Part shown: piece after piece, positions 5,853-14,107 of the stretch
Layout of the letters: each line of letters begins with the position of its first letter
Numbering within the stretch: the stretch's first letter is position 1
Source of the DNA: Nitrospinaceae bacterium
Lineage (GTDB): Bacteria > Nitrospinota > Nitrospinia > Nitrospinales > Nitrospinaceae
Assembly: GCA_029261615.1 (NCBI GenBank)
Contig: JAJDAX010000120.1
Coordinates: forward strand, 1 to 24,760
Reading direction: 5' to 3'
Length of the DNA: 24,760 nt
The notes under the pieces: model-generated
What the model was told of the DNA's origin: nothing
Database searches by the model: none
The model's input: only the letters and a program-made list of their open reading frames with translations
Translations under genes and position numbers: made by a program

Positions 5853-8768
5853 CTAAAACCCTGGTGGCAAATCAGCCTCAATCCAGACAATCTCCTTTGT
5901 TGAATTAAAAAACTCACCTTGCACAATATGTCCCGGAAGTAATTGGGATATATCCAGCGCAATGCTTCCATTAAATATTGTTTCAGAAGTTATTTTTAGT
6001 GTTACGGGAGACCCATCAACATCAACCGTGATGGTTGATGCCTGGTTATCTTTATCGATCAACTCTGTTTCAAATTCTCCATCGGGTGAACTTCCAGGTG
6101 GTGTGATTGGTGGTGGTGGAGGTTCCGCTGGTGGAGGAGGAGGTTTTGGGCAAGAATAGATTGTACATGGAGGAGGGGGAGGATTACTGCCACTGTTGTC
6201 CACATCAACTTCCAAAAAAGCAAGTTGGGCATTATTTGAAGGGTCCATAGCCACAACAAAAATATGATGCGGCCCATCTGAAAATGATGATGTGTCCCAA
6301 TCTGCCTGGAAAGGACCGGTCGTCGTATGCCCGACAAAGGTCTGATCGACGATAAAGAACACGTGGGCAATACCCACATTGTCAGTGGCATCGACTTCAA
6401 CGGAAACCATTCCTGAAACATCACTTCCAACCGTTGGTCCGGTAATCGACACAGTGGGAACGATTGTATCTGGTGGAGGTCCAGCACTATTGTCTACAGT
6501 TATGTCCATAACAGTTAACTGGCTATTATTGGACTCGTCTGTAGCCACTACAATTATTTGATGAGGTCCATCTGAAAAAGGTGTCGTGTCCCAAAGAACA
6601 TCAAATGGCTCGGTTGCCATTTGCCCTATGAATGACTGGTCCACAATAAAGGAAACATTCGAAATACCTGTATCATCAGTGGCATCAGCAGATATTGTGA
6701 GTGACCCTGAAACATTACTGCCCTCAGTTGGTGCGGTAATAGACACCGTTGGGGCTGTAGTGTCTGGCAGGGGTATGACATTTGCTATTAGATTTCTTCC
6801 CGTATTGGCTTCAGCAACTGCATTATCAATCAATGCGTCGTATTCCGGGACACTCAGTGTATTCACACCTATGAAGGCTTGACTGGTAGAATTTTTAGAA
6901 TTCTGCAAGTGAGGGACAACTTCAGGATGAAGCTCCCCCTCGTTCAAAATACCTATCGCATCATCGAGATCTGCTTGTGCCAATGTTAATATTTTTTCGA
7001 CATGCGCAGTATTTGTTTCCCCTTTGGTGCGGGTCAAAAACTCCATTGAAGAACGAAGGTTTTCGAGGACATTGATGGCCCGCAGGAAGGCTGCCAGAGC
7101 ATCCACATCAACGGTCAGTTCTTGTCCGCCAGAATCGAGAAGCAGTAAGCGTTGTCCTTCTATAGATTGCCTAAAGGTGCTCGATTCATAGAAGCCAATA
7201 GCATCTTCAAGAGTGGCCGCTCCATTGTGGTGGAAAAAAGGCGCGGTATCCGCCGCTTCCCAAAGTGGTGCGGTATTAAAAGATTCGTCACCAAAACCAC
7301 CTGTCAAGGAGTTTAGCTCAGTGCCAAACCCATCATCCCGGGGTCGAGGCTGGCCCGTACCGTCTGCCAGATGAAACATATTCTCTACGCCGGTTACAAA
7401 GTTTTGGTTGAAGCCGGCTACAGTTAACGCACCTGCATTTCTATGGCAAATATTACATTTAGCCGCTGGTACGGTGCGGTTTTCAGAATCTTCAGTGATA
7501 AAAAGGTTTCTCCCTCTTTCAGCCGCTGTATCATTCAATCTTAGTTCTGTAAGGTCTAACTCGTGCTGCCGTCCGAGAGACAACATGAAGGCTTCCAGGG
7601 CATCTAGCTCTTGTTCAGTTGGTAACCTGAAATCAACACCCACGGTCCGGTTTAGACTGAGAGGAAAATGTTGTGTCACAGCGCCTGTGGAAAAATCGCG
7701 AAGCGTTCCCCCACCCGGAGCCCCATCTCCAGACCAACCGGTCATTTCAAATGGTGCTTCTACAGCATTAGATTGGATCGACCTCGCCATTCCCAGGAGA
7801 TGAGGGACACTTCGCATTACAAATTTATTTACTGGATCCTCAAACCCATCAACATTTGCCCGGATAAGACCGAATTGCCGCATTAAAATTGGGTTTTCCA
7901 AGTCCGTCAATGCCGAATTAAATTCCGCCACAAAAAGTGGATCATTTGGAGGAAGGGTGGCTATAAAGGAGGAGTCTATTGTGAAATTATTCTCTGCTGG
8001 ATGACAGGATCCGCAGGTTCGTCCATTCCCCCCAAATGTTTCGTTAAAAAAAAGGTCTTCGCCTTGTGCAATCAAGGCTTCAATGCTGGGAGGTTCTGGT
8101 TGTTGAGCATGTGCAGAAGTGGGAATTAGAAAGCCAAATGGAAATGACTCATCGGAATCATCTGAACCAGAATAGACTAGATTGACCCCTGGGGCGGGGG
8201 TTCTCCCTTGTTGTTTATTGTAGAAAAGTTTCTGGAAAATGTTGGGCGACCCAAAGAGCAGACCTTCTTCCTTCATGCCCTGACTAGCGATGGAAACAAC
8301 AAGTTGATCCAATTCAAAATCATAAAAGTCTTCCGCTTTTAATTCGGTCTGTAATGTCGCCTCATAACTCCCGTGCATTAACTGACCAACAAGAATTCTC
8401 TTTTCCTTGCTCGAATACTCATCTTCATCAACCATCCATATTTCGTAATTACTATCCAAAGGCAAACCGAAAACTTTGGCAGAAAACAAACCTTTCTTTA
8501 AATCCAGCGTAGCTTGACCCTTCGCCCGGGTAAATTCGGATGACAAACCTTTTACATGGGAGAGAGGCAATTGAAGAATTCGTCCCGACCCTCTTTCTTG
8601 GATCTGGTTTTCCCAACGGTTGTAAGCCATAAGAAAGGTTTGAACGTTTCCAGCAGATACTAGTTTTAAGGGTGGCTGTGTTGAATGATCAGCATCCTCA
8701 TTAAAAAAATAGCTACTCCAAATTAAAAAACCGATAAAAACAACAAGGCTGATCCGAAAAATTCTCAT
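5853..8768 (-). CDS. Multidomain dihaem cytochrome c peroxidase with Ig-like and DUF5666-like domains
   Basis: A 971-residue exported protein. Start ATG 8768 follows GGGAAAAG; an in-frame TTG at 8783 would overlap that site. Domain order from ATG: signal anchor (about 4-22); an anti-sigma RskA-like periplasmic beta domain (about 80-165, key piece VFGLPLDSNYEIWMVDE); a stretch IPTSAHAQQPE (about 215-225) that looks like a signal-peptide cleavage region although internal; dihaem peroxidase domain with CGSCH (252-256), CNICH (438-442) and the MauG-type FFHHNGAATLEDAIGFY segment; two Ig-like domains of about 90 residues each (about 671-761 and 772-858) sharing VDQ(S/T)F(I/V)G and FSDGPH; a Pro-rich linker (about 863-893); a C-terminal DUF5666-like beta domain. 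Likely a periplasmic or surface-exposed peroxidase/oxidase; the substrate is unknown. Confidence 0.85.
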   Translation of the reverse strand: MRIFRISLVVFIGFLIWSSYFFNEDADHSTQPPLKLVSAGNVQTFLMAYNRWENQIQERGSGRILQLPLSHVKGLSSEFTRAKGQATLDLKKGLFSAKVFGLPLDSNYEIWMVDEDEYSSKEKRILVGQLMHGSYEATLQTELKAEDFYDFELDQLVVSIASQGMKEEGLLFGSPNIFQKLFYNKQQGRTPAPGVNLVYSGSDDSDESFPFGFLIPTSAHAQQPEPPSIEALIAQGEDLFFNETFGGNGRTCGSCHPAENNFTIDSSFIATLPPNDPLFVAEFNSALTDLENPILMRQFGLIRANVDGFEDPVNKFVMRSVPHLLGMARSIQSNAVEAPFEMTGWSGDGAPGGGTLRDFSTGAVTQHFPLSLNRTVGVDFRLPTEQELDALEAFMLSLGRQHELDLTELRLNDTAAERGRNLFITEDSENRTVPAAKCNICHRNAGALTVAGFNQNFVTGVENMFHLADGTGQPRPRDDGFGTELNSLTGGFGDESFNTAPLWEAADTAPFFHHNGAATLEDAIGFYESSTFRQSIEGQRLLLLDSGGQELTVDVDALAAFLRAINVLENLRSSMEFLTRTKGETNTAHVEKILTLAQADLDDAIGILNEGELHPEVVPHLQNSKNSTSQAFIGVNTLSVPEYDALIDNAVAEANTGRNLIANVIPLPDTTAPTVSITAPTEGSNVSGSLTISADATDDTGISNVSFIVDQSFIGQMATEPFDVLWDTTPFSDGPHQIIVVATDESNNSQLTVMDITVDNSAGPPPDTIVPTVSITGPTVGSDVSGMVSVEVDATDNVGIAHVFFIVDQTFVGHTTTGPFQADWDTSSFSDGPHHIFVVAMDPSNNAQLAFLEVDVDNSGSNPPPPPCTIYSCPKPPPPPAEPPPPPITPPGSSPDGEFETELIDKDNQASTITVDVDGSPVTLKITSETIFNGSIALDISQLLPGHIVQGEFFNSTKEIVWIEADLPPGF

Positions 8769-8783
8769 GATTACTTTTCCCAA

Positions 8784-9119
8784 AAAAAGTTTAGTTTCGA
8801 GAAACTCTTGCCAATTTCATTCACTCCCGAAAATTTAATTTTTAAAGTTTTAGAGGACTACGGAAGTTTACTCCAAACAAGGAGGCCTGGCCAACCCGGG
8901 TTTTCATGTGCCCAAGTCGGTCAGATCATCCGCATTAAAACCTCCAGTTGCCTAGTTATTAAGTCGACTTTCCCCGACCTCAAAGAAAACTTTGGGCCCC
9001 TATTGAGAGAAGGTCTGAGAGGCACCAAGAGACGACTACATTAAAGTAGCAGTAGTCATGTTTATACATCGTATTCATTTGATATCCCTCTCTCAAAACA
9101 CAAAGTATTATTTTTATGA
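8784..9119. other. Non-coding gap, 336 bases
   Basis: Lies between the end of the outer-membrane protein gene (9120) and the peroxidase start. It contains a small perfect inverted repeat AGTTTCGAGAAACT (8792-8805), about 24 bases before the peroxidase ATG, and an imperfect hairpin GACTAC/GTAGTC near 9030-9057. No clear terminator is seen, so read-through from the cytochrome operon into the peroxidase gene cannot be excluded. Confidence 0.4.
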
Positions 9120-11276
9120 TTAAAAGAAAACGCGTGCTCCTACAGTTAAAAAATAATTTCGGGATTGCAGGGAATCGCCCAGCACGGATTCAGAAATCCA
9201 TTCACGTCCCGCTTCCATTTCAAAGCGTATCCATTTTTTCCATCGATAATCCAACCGGACCAACGGGCGTAAATTGGTTCGCTCACCGTTACTCCTCTTG
9301 TTTATCCTGTGATTCAGACGGATCCGGGGATTGATTCTTAAATTCCGTGTAATTTGAAATCTCATGTTCAAATCTCCGGAATAACTTTCTACATTTTGAA
9401 GATCGGAAAAACGCGCTCCCAAAATGACAATATCGTTGTCAAAGAAAAGACTGCTGCTGATCAACTGAGTGCTGTAGAAAAATTCTGCGCCCGTGCTTTG
9501 ACTTTCGGGAACGCCTCCCGAAGCTGGCGTCCCGGATAATTCAGAAACCGAAAACTCTCCGTTTAATTGAAATTGCTCGTTGAGCTCCTGGGTCACACTA
9601 AATATAAGAGATTTGTTTGTCGCGGTTCGATCCCGCGCCAATCCACGAATTTCATCTTCACTGAACAGGGTCAACAATCCAGAAATATCTTTTACCCCAG
9701 GTTGGCCCTGCAGGGCATTGCTTGTGGTAAGCAAAGGACTCTTCCTGTAATCCAGAGCCAAATGCCAACGGGTCTTTTCCGGAAAAACATAATCTCCGGA
9801 AAAAATAAGAAGGTTCAGCTCCGTGTGGGAAACATCAAAATCCACTAAACCCAAAAAGGATCTCTGAGGATGAAAATACCGAACTTCTCCCCCAAGAGCC
9901 TGGCGATCAGTAATACCATCTGCCTGCTGGTGGATTCCAAACACATTGAAGTTCCAAAACTCTGCAAACGTCCCCAGATCAAAATTCAATCCATAAAATT
10001 GTTTTTCTGTTCTTACCGGGTCGGAGGTTGTAAATTGTACCGGGAAACCAAAAACTCCATTGACCTGCACCTCCGGACTGATTTCATAGCTCACCAGGCC
10101 TCCATCAAACCTTCCCAAAATTCCGCCGGTACTTTCAAATTGTCTCCCAAACCGCCCCGATAGCCCACGCTCAACATCTTTTCCCTCAACAACAAGGGTA
10201 TTCACTGATCCTTCGCTCCTGTCCCCATCTTCCCTCAAATCCAGATCATAACCACCGACAAACTGGCTTCGAATTTGATATTTTTCACTTCGAGATCGTA
10301 CATTCAGATCAATATTTGAGTTGATATCGGACCGATTTGTTCTCGGTTGTCCATTCTCCTGGAAATCGGTTTTTCCGTGATTAAAAAATTGTGACAAACT
10401 TCCAAAAAACTGCGTATCCCAGTTCAGGGAATCAGGATCAGAGGAAGCTTTCGACTTCCGCAATTTATCCTTTGGTTTATCATGGGCGGTCAACAGGCCA
10501 TTCAATCGTTGCCGAACCCTTTCTGCACCCGGCCCATCCGGGTATTTCTCAAGATATTTTTTATATTCAGATTGGGCATGAGCTCCCTGATTGTTTCTAT
10601 CCCGGGCAAGACCCAATAACTCCTGCGCTTCTCTGGAAAAACCGGATTCAGGCCGCATCAGAATTTTTGTGTACAACTGAATAGCCCGCGAATAGTTTCC
10701 TGCCGTCATTTCTTTCCGGGCTTCATCCATAGTCTTCACAAGTTTAGGATTTGCCTGAGAGATATTGGGAACCTTAATGCTGGATTCATTTTTATCCGTT
10801 TTATCTATTTCCCCGGTTTCAATCGCAGCTTTTAGAAAAATGATCAGAGTTCTTAAGTCCCCGCTGCTTTTCAAGCTGAATTCCACTTCCTTTGAAAAAC
10901 GTAATACCAGTTTTGGCCGATCAGGACTCTCCGCATCAAAGGTCATAGCGCTGAGGGGAGCAGGAACCGAACGATCCCAGCTCAATGGTTCCCGATCTTC
11001 AAAGTGCTTTCGAATTTCCGCGTTCTCCAATGTAATCCCGGATACTGGACTCAACTCTACAAGCAAATTTTTCCCCTTTTTTTGGGGACGATGCTTCACA
11101 TACCTGAGAGGCAATATAAAATTAACCCTTATTTCATAGCCTGCATTGCGGGTGAAAATATCAACCTTGTTCACCACACGGGCATACAGGGGATTGGCCA
11201 TATAAAAAAGAAAGGACATTCCAAAAATAGTGGCTATCAGAATTCTGAATGCTTTATTAAATTCCATTTTTCTCAT
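9120..11276 (-). CDS. Outer-membrane beta-barrel protein with AMIN-like and TPR domains
   Basis: A 718-residue protein, last gene of the cytochrome run. Residues about 1-32 form a signal peptide (hydrophobic core then NPLYA). Residues about 33-150 are a beta domain with alternating strands (IRVNFILPLRYVKHRP, KLVLRF, LIIFLKA) that resembles AMIN-type or TPR-associated periplasmic domains. Residues about 185-270 contain TPR-like helices (NYSRAIQLYTKIL, EYKKYLEKYPDGPGAERVRQRL). From about 285 to the end the sequence is a run of amphipathic strands rich in Tyr/Phe/Gly, ending ...FLTVGARVFF; a terminal Phe is the usual BAM recognition signal. It has no CXXCH. By position it is a candidate porin or partner holding or receiving the adjacent multihaem cytochromes at the outer membrane. 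The start has no strong ribosome site; ATG 11267 is an alternative. Confidence 0.75.
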   Translation of the reverse strand: MRKMEFNKAFRILIATIFGMSFLFYMANPLYARVVNKVDIFTRNAGYEIRVNFILPLRYVKHRPQKKGKNLLVELSPVSGITLENAEIRKHFEDREPLSWDRSVPAPLSAMTFDAESPDRPKLVLRFSKEVEFSLKSSGDLRTLIIFLKAAIETGEIDKTDKNESSIKVPNISQANPKLVKTMDEARKEMTAGNYSRAIQLYTKILMRPESGFSREAQELLGLARDRNNQGAHAQSEYKKYLEKYPDGPGAERVRQRLNGLLTAHDKPKDKLRKSKASSDPDSLNWDTQFFGSLSQFFNHGKTDFQENGQPRTNRSDINSNIDLNVRSRSEKYQIRSQFVGGYDLDLREDGDRSEGSVNTLVVEGKDVERGLSGRFGRQFESTGGILGRFDGGLVSYEISPEVQVNGVFGFPVQFTTSDPVRTEKQFYGLNFDLGTFAEFWNFNVFGIHQQADGITDRQALGGEVRYFHPQRSFLGLVDFDVSHTELNLLIFSGDYVFPEKTRWHLALDYRKSPLLTTSNALQGQPGVKDISGLLTLFSEDEIRGLARDRTATNKSLIFSVTQELNEQFQLNGEFSVSELSGTPASGGVPESQSTGAEFFYSTQLISSSLFFDNDIVILGARFSDLQNVESYSGDLNMRFQITRNLRINPRIRLNHRINKRSNGERTNLRPLVRLDYRWKKWIRFEMEAGREWISESVLGDSLQSRNYFLTVGARVFF

Positions 11277-11341
11277 ATGTAGTAATTCTATTCATTAAAA
11301 CTTGTGCACTAACCAATTTATCCAGGAGTCGTGGTCTCCCA

Positions 11342-14107
11342 TTAATCGAAATCCCCATCGCTTACTCTGTGCTCCCCGTTGCGCTGCTTCTTTATAGTGG
11401 TCATGGATGAACTTGTATAAATGTGGCAGGAACCAGAGCAATCTCTTAATTCGCTGACCGTATATTTTCGATCTGGATTTTCATGCTTCTTGTGGGGATC
11501 CGTCTTATAGTCATTTGCATGGCACCCCGCACAATCCGGCTTATATGCTGAAAACCGCCAGGGAATTGTCTGGCTGTTCCCGGTATGACAATCAGTACAC
11601 CCAACGCTGGAACGGTGATCTCCAGGATAGTTTGGAGACGAATGCCTGAAATTATTTGTTGGAGTCCAACCGTTGGTGTCATGGCACTCATCACACTGAA
11701 TTGTTGTCACAAAATGATTTGCAGGTTTACCGGTGGCCTGTGTTCCGTTGTGACAGGACGAACAACTTCCAGTTACGCTGTTGTGATTAAAGTTGACGTT
11801 GGACCAACTGTTCGTCACATGGCAATCGTCGCAAGTATTGGAACTTAGTATATGGGTCGGCGTTTTGCCCGGAACCGATGTCCCGTTGTGGCAATTAAAG
11901 CAGGCTCCGACTGCACTATTGTGGTCGAAATTCACATTGTCCCATCCAAGCGTTAGATGGCAATCGTCGCAGGTATTTGAAGTGGGAAGGTGCGTTGGAT
12001 GCTTGCCTCTGGCCGTTGTTCCGTTGTGACAGCTTTGACAGGTTCCAGTGACTGAGCTGTGATCCACACGCACCACCGGACTCCACTGATTCGTGTTGTG
12101 ACAATCGTCGCAGGTATTCGTTGTATTGATATGCGTCGGTGTCTTGCCTGGTGCTGTGGTGCCATTGTGACAACTCACGCAGTTTCCGGTGATCCCGGCA
12201 TGACTGAAGTTCACGTTGTTCCAACCGGTGCTCACATGACAATCGTCACAGGTATTCGAACTCGGCACGTGCGTCGGATGTTTTCCACGTGCCGTTGTCC
12301 CGTTGTGACAACTTTGACAGGTGCCGGTCACCGATCCATGATCCACCTTCGTTACTGGTGACCAGTCATCCGTGTTATGGCAGTCCTCACAGGTGTTCGT
12401 TGTATTGATATGAGTCGGTGTCTTGCCCGGTGCGGTGGTGCCGTTGTGACAACTCGCGCAGTTTCCGGTGATCCCGGCATGACTGAACGTGGTGGCTGAC
12501 CATGTTGTCGGGGTATGACAGTTGCCACACTCATTCGTGGTCGGGATGTGATTGGTGGATTTTCCGGTCGCAACCGTCCCGTTATGACAGCTCTGACAGG
12601 TTCCCTGGACTGATCCATGATCGACCTTCGTTACTGGTGACCAGTCATCCGTGTTGTGACAATCCTCACACGTGATCGTTGTGTTGATGTGCGTCGGGGA
12701 CTTGCCAGGTTGGATTGTGCCGTTATGACAACTCGTGCAGTTTCCAGATATCCCCGCATGGCTGAACGTCGTGGCTGACCATGTTGTCGGGGTATGACAG
12801 TTGCCACATTCGTTGTTTGCGGGAATGTGGTTTGTAGATTTTCCAGTCGCAACCGTCCCGTTATGACAGCTCTGACAGGTGCCGGTCACCGATCCATGAT
12901 CCACCTTCGTTACTGGTGACCAGTCATCCGTGTTGTGACAATCCTCACACGTGTTCGTTGTGTTGATATGAGTCGGTGTCTTGCCAGGTTGGATTGTGCC
13001 GTTATGACAACTCGTGCAGTTTCCGGTGATTCCCGCATGACTGAAGTTCACGTTGTTCCAATCGGTGGTTACATGGCAATCATCACAAGTATTATTTGTG
13101 GGCACGTGCGTTGGATGCTTGCCTCTGGCCGTTGTCCCGTTGTGACAACTTTGACAGGTTCCCTGGACTGAGCTGTGATCCACACGCACCACCGGACTCC
13201 ACTGATTCGTGTTGTGACAATCCTCACACGTGTTGGTGGTATTTATATGATTGGCATTTTTCCCAGGCTGCACAGTTCCATTGTGACAACTCGTGCAGTT
13301 GGTACTGATCCCCGCATGGCTGAACGTGGTGGCTGACCATGTTGTCGGGGTATGACAGTTGCCACACTCATTCGTGGTCGGGATGTGGTTGGTGGATTTT
13401 CCAGTCGCAACCGTCCCGTTATGGCAGCTCTGACAGGTGCCCATTACAGAATTGTGATCAACTTTTACCACAGTGACCCAGGTTCCTGGCGTATGACACG
13501 CATCGCAGGTTTGTGTGGTTTTTATATGACCCGGAGACTTTGAGGAAGCACCAATTTGTCCACCGCTGTCGTGACAAAAGGCACACTTTGAAGAGGTCCC
13601 CTTAAATACCCCTCTTATATGGCAAACCTCACATTGGACCCTTAAATGTGCTCCTGTTAAAGGAAAACCGGTATTAAAATGATCGAAACTCGAAGAACTA
13701 TTTAAACTCTTTTCCTGGTAAGTCTCCTGTTCTTCTAATATCCCCTTTCCCGGTAGCGATTTTTTATCGCCACTCGCAATTGGATCTGAGGCATCCGAAA
13801 TTATTTCGGGTTTCTCCTCATCCTCTTCACCAAGCAGAAAATCAAATAAGCCCGCCATTTTCACAGATGACTTATCTTTCTTCGATTCCAGGATTTTTCC
13901 AGGAACGCCAACGTAGGATTTAGCTTCCGCCATTGTGTTTAGGACAAGAAAAGAGGAAATCAAAGCCAATGCAAATATCAGGAGGATCTTGCAAAATCTC
14001 TTTAGCCAACCCTCGGAACCCTTGCTGAGGTTTGTCCTGTTTATGAAATTTATCTTGGGGAAATTCCTGGGACCCCAGGCGTTGAGGTTAATCAATTGAT
14101 CCCCCAA
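11342..14107 (-). CDS. Giant multihaem cytochrome c with 31 CXXCH sites and one CX3CH
   Basis: A 921-residue c-type cytochrome. A hydrophobic signal segment (about 40-58, ending MAEA) lies behind an unusual 35-residue N-terminal extension. A Ser/Glu-rich linker follows to about 140. Haem motifs run from CEVCH (159-163) to CAGCH (859-863), giving 31 CXXCH, with one CX3CH (CSGSCH, 890-895) at the end. Residues 225-782 are six tandem 93-residue, four-haem units (CQSCHNGT...GK...H...C..CH...W...FSHAGI...C.SCHNGT...). Each haem is matched by a His that could be the distal ligand (THINTT, DHSSV, SHAGI). The start is TTG 14107, overlapping the previous gene by 16 bases; TTG 14095 behind GGGGGA and overlapping the TGA is an alternative. 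Likely a periplasmic or surface electron wire; localisation is inferred. Confidence 0.88.
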   Translation of the reverse strand: MGDQLINLNAWGPRNFPKINFINRTNLSKGSEGWLKRFCKILLIFALALISSFLVLNTMAEAKSYVGVPGKILESKKDKSSVKMAGLFDFLLGEEDEEKPEIISDASDPIASGDKKSLPGKGILEEQETYQEKSLNSSSSFDHFNTGFPLTGAHLRVQCEVCHIRGVFKGTSSKCAFCHDSGGQIGASSKSPGHIKTTQTCDACHTPGTWVTVVKVDHNSVMGTCQSCHNGTVATGKSTNHIPTTNECGNCHTPTTWSATTFSHAGISTNCTSCHNGTVQPGKNANHINTTNTCEDCHNTNQWSPVVRVDHSSVQGTCQSCHNGTTARGKHPTHVPTNNTCDDCHVTTDWNNVNFSHAGITGNCTSCHNGTIQPGKTPTHINTTNTCEDCHNTDDWSPVTKVDHGSVTGTCQSCHNGTVATGKSTNHIPANNECGNCHTPTTWSATTFSHAGISGNCTSCHNGTIQPGKSPTHINTTITCEDCHNTDDWSPVTKVDHGSVQGTCQSCHNGTVATGKSTNHIPTTNECGNCHTPTTWSATTFSHAGITGNCASCHNGTTAPGKTPTHINTTNTCEDCHNTDDWSPVTKVDHGSVTGTCQSCHNGTTARGKHPTHVPSSNTCDDCHVSTGWNNVNFSHAGITGNCVSCHNGTTAPGKTPTHINTTNTCDDCHNTNQWSPVVRVDHSSVTGTCQSCHNGTTARGKHPTHLPTSNTCDDCHLTLGWDNVNFDHNSAVGACFNCHNGTSVPGKTPTHILSSNTCDDCHVTNSWSNVNFNHNSVTGSCSSCHNGTQATGKPANHFVTTIQCDECHDTNGWTPTNNFRHSSPNYPGDHRSSVGCTDCHTGNSQTIPWRFSAYKPDCAGCHANDYKTDPHKKHENPDRKYTVSELRDCSGSCHIYTSSSMTTIKKQRNGEHRVSDGDFD
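11765..13435 (-). repeat. Six tandem 279-bp DNA repeats (four haems each)
   Basis: Codons for CQSCH recur at residues 225, 318, 411, 504, 597 and 690, an exact 93-codon period. The DNA itself is repeated: long near-identical stretches occur exactly 279 or 558 bases apart, for example CTGAACGT starting at 12483, 12762 and 13320, and the stretch beginning GTGCCGGTCACCGATCCATG near 12321 and 12879. The last unit (starting 13435 minus 5x279) is the most diverged and one codon shorter. This indicates recent duplication or gene conversion in the centre of the gene. Confidence 0.85.

Noticed and set aside
8808..9044. Plus-strand 78-codon open frame in the gap before the peroxidase
   Set aside because: No ribosome site, no recognisable feature and mixed composition; treated as non-coding.
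11765..13435. CRISPR-like array
   Set aside because: The repeat period is 279 bp without spacers, and it is part of a coding sequence with perfect haem motifs.
11446..13543. Several open frames on both strands inside the 31-haem gene
   Set aside because: Repeated DNA of the cytochrome gene gives repeated open frames in other phases; products are low-complexity copies without motifs or ribosome sites.
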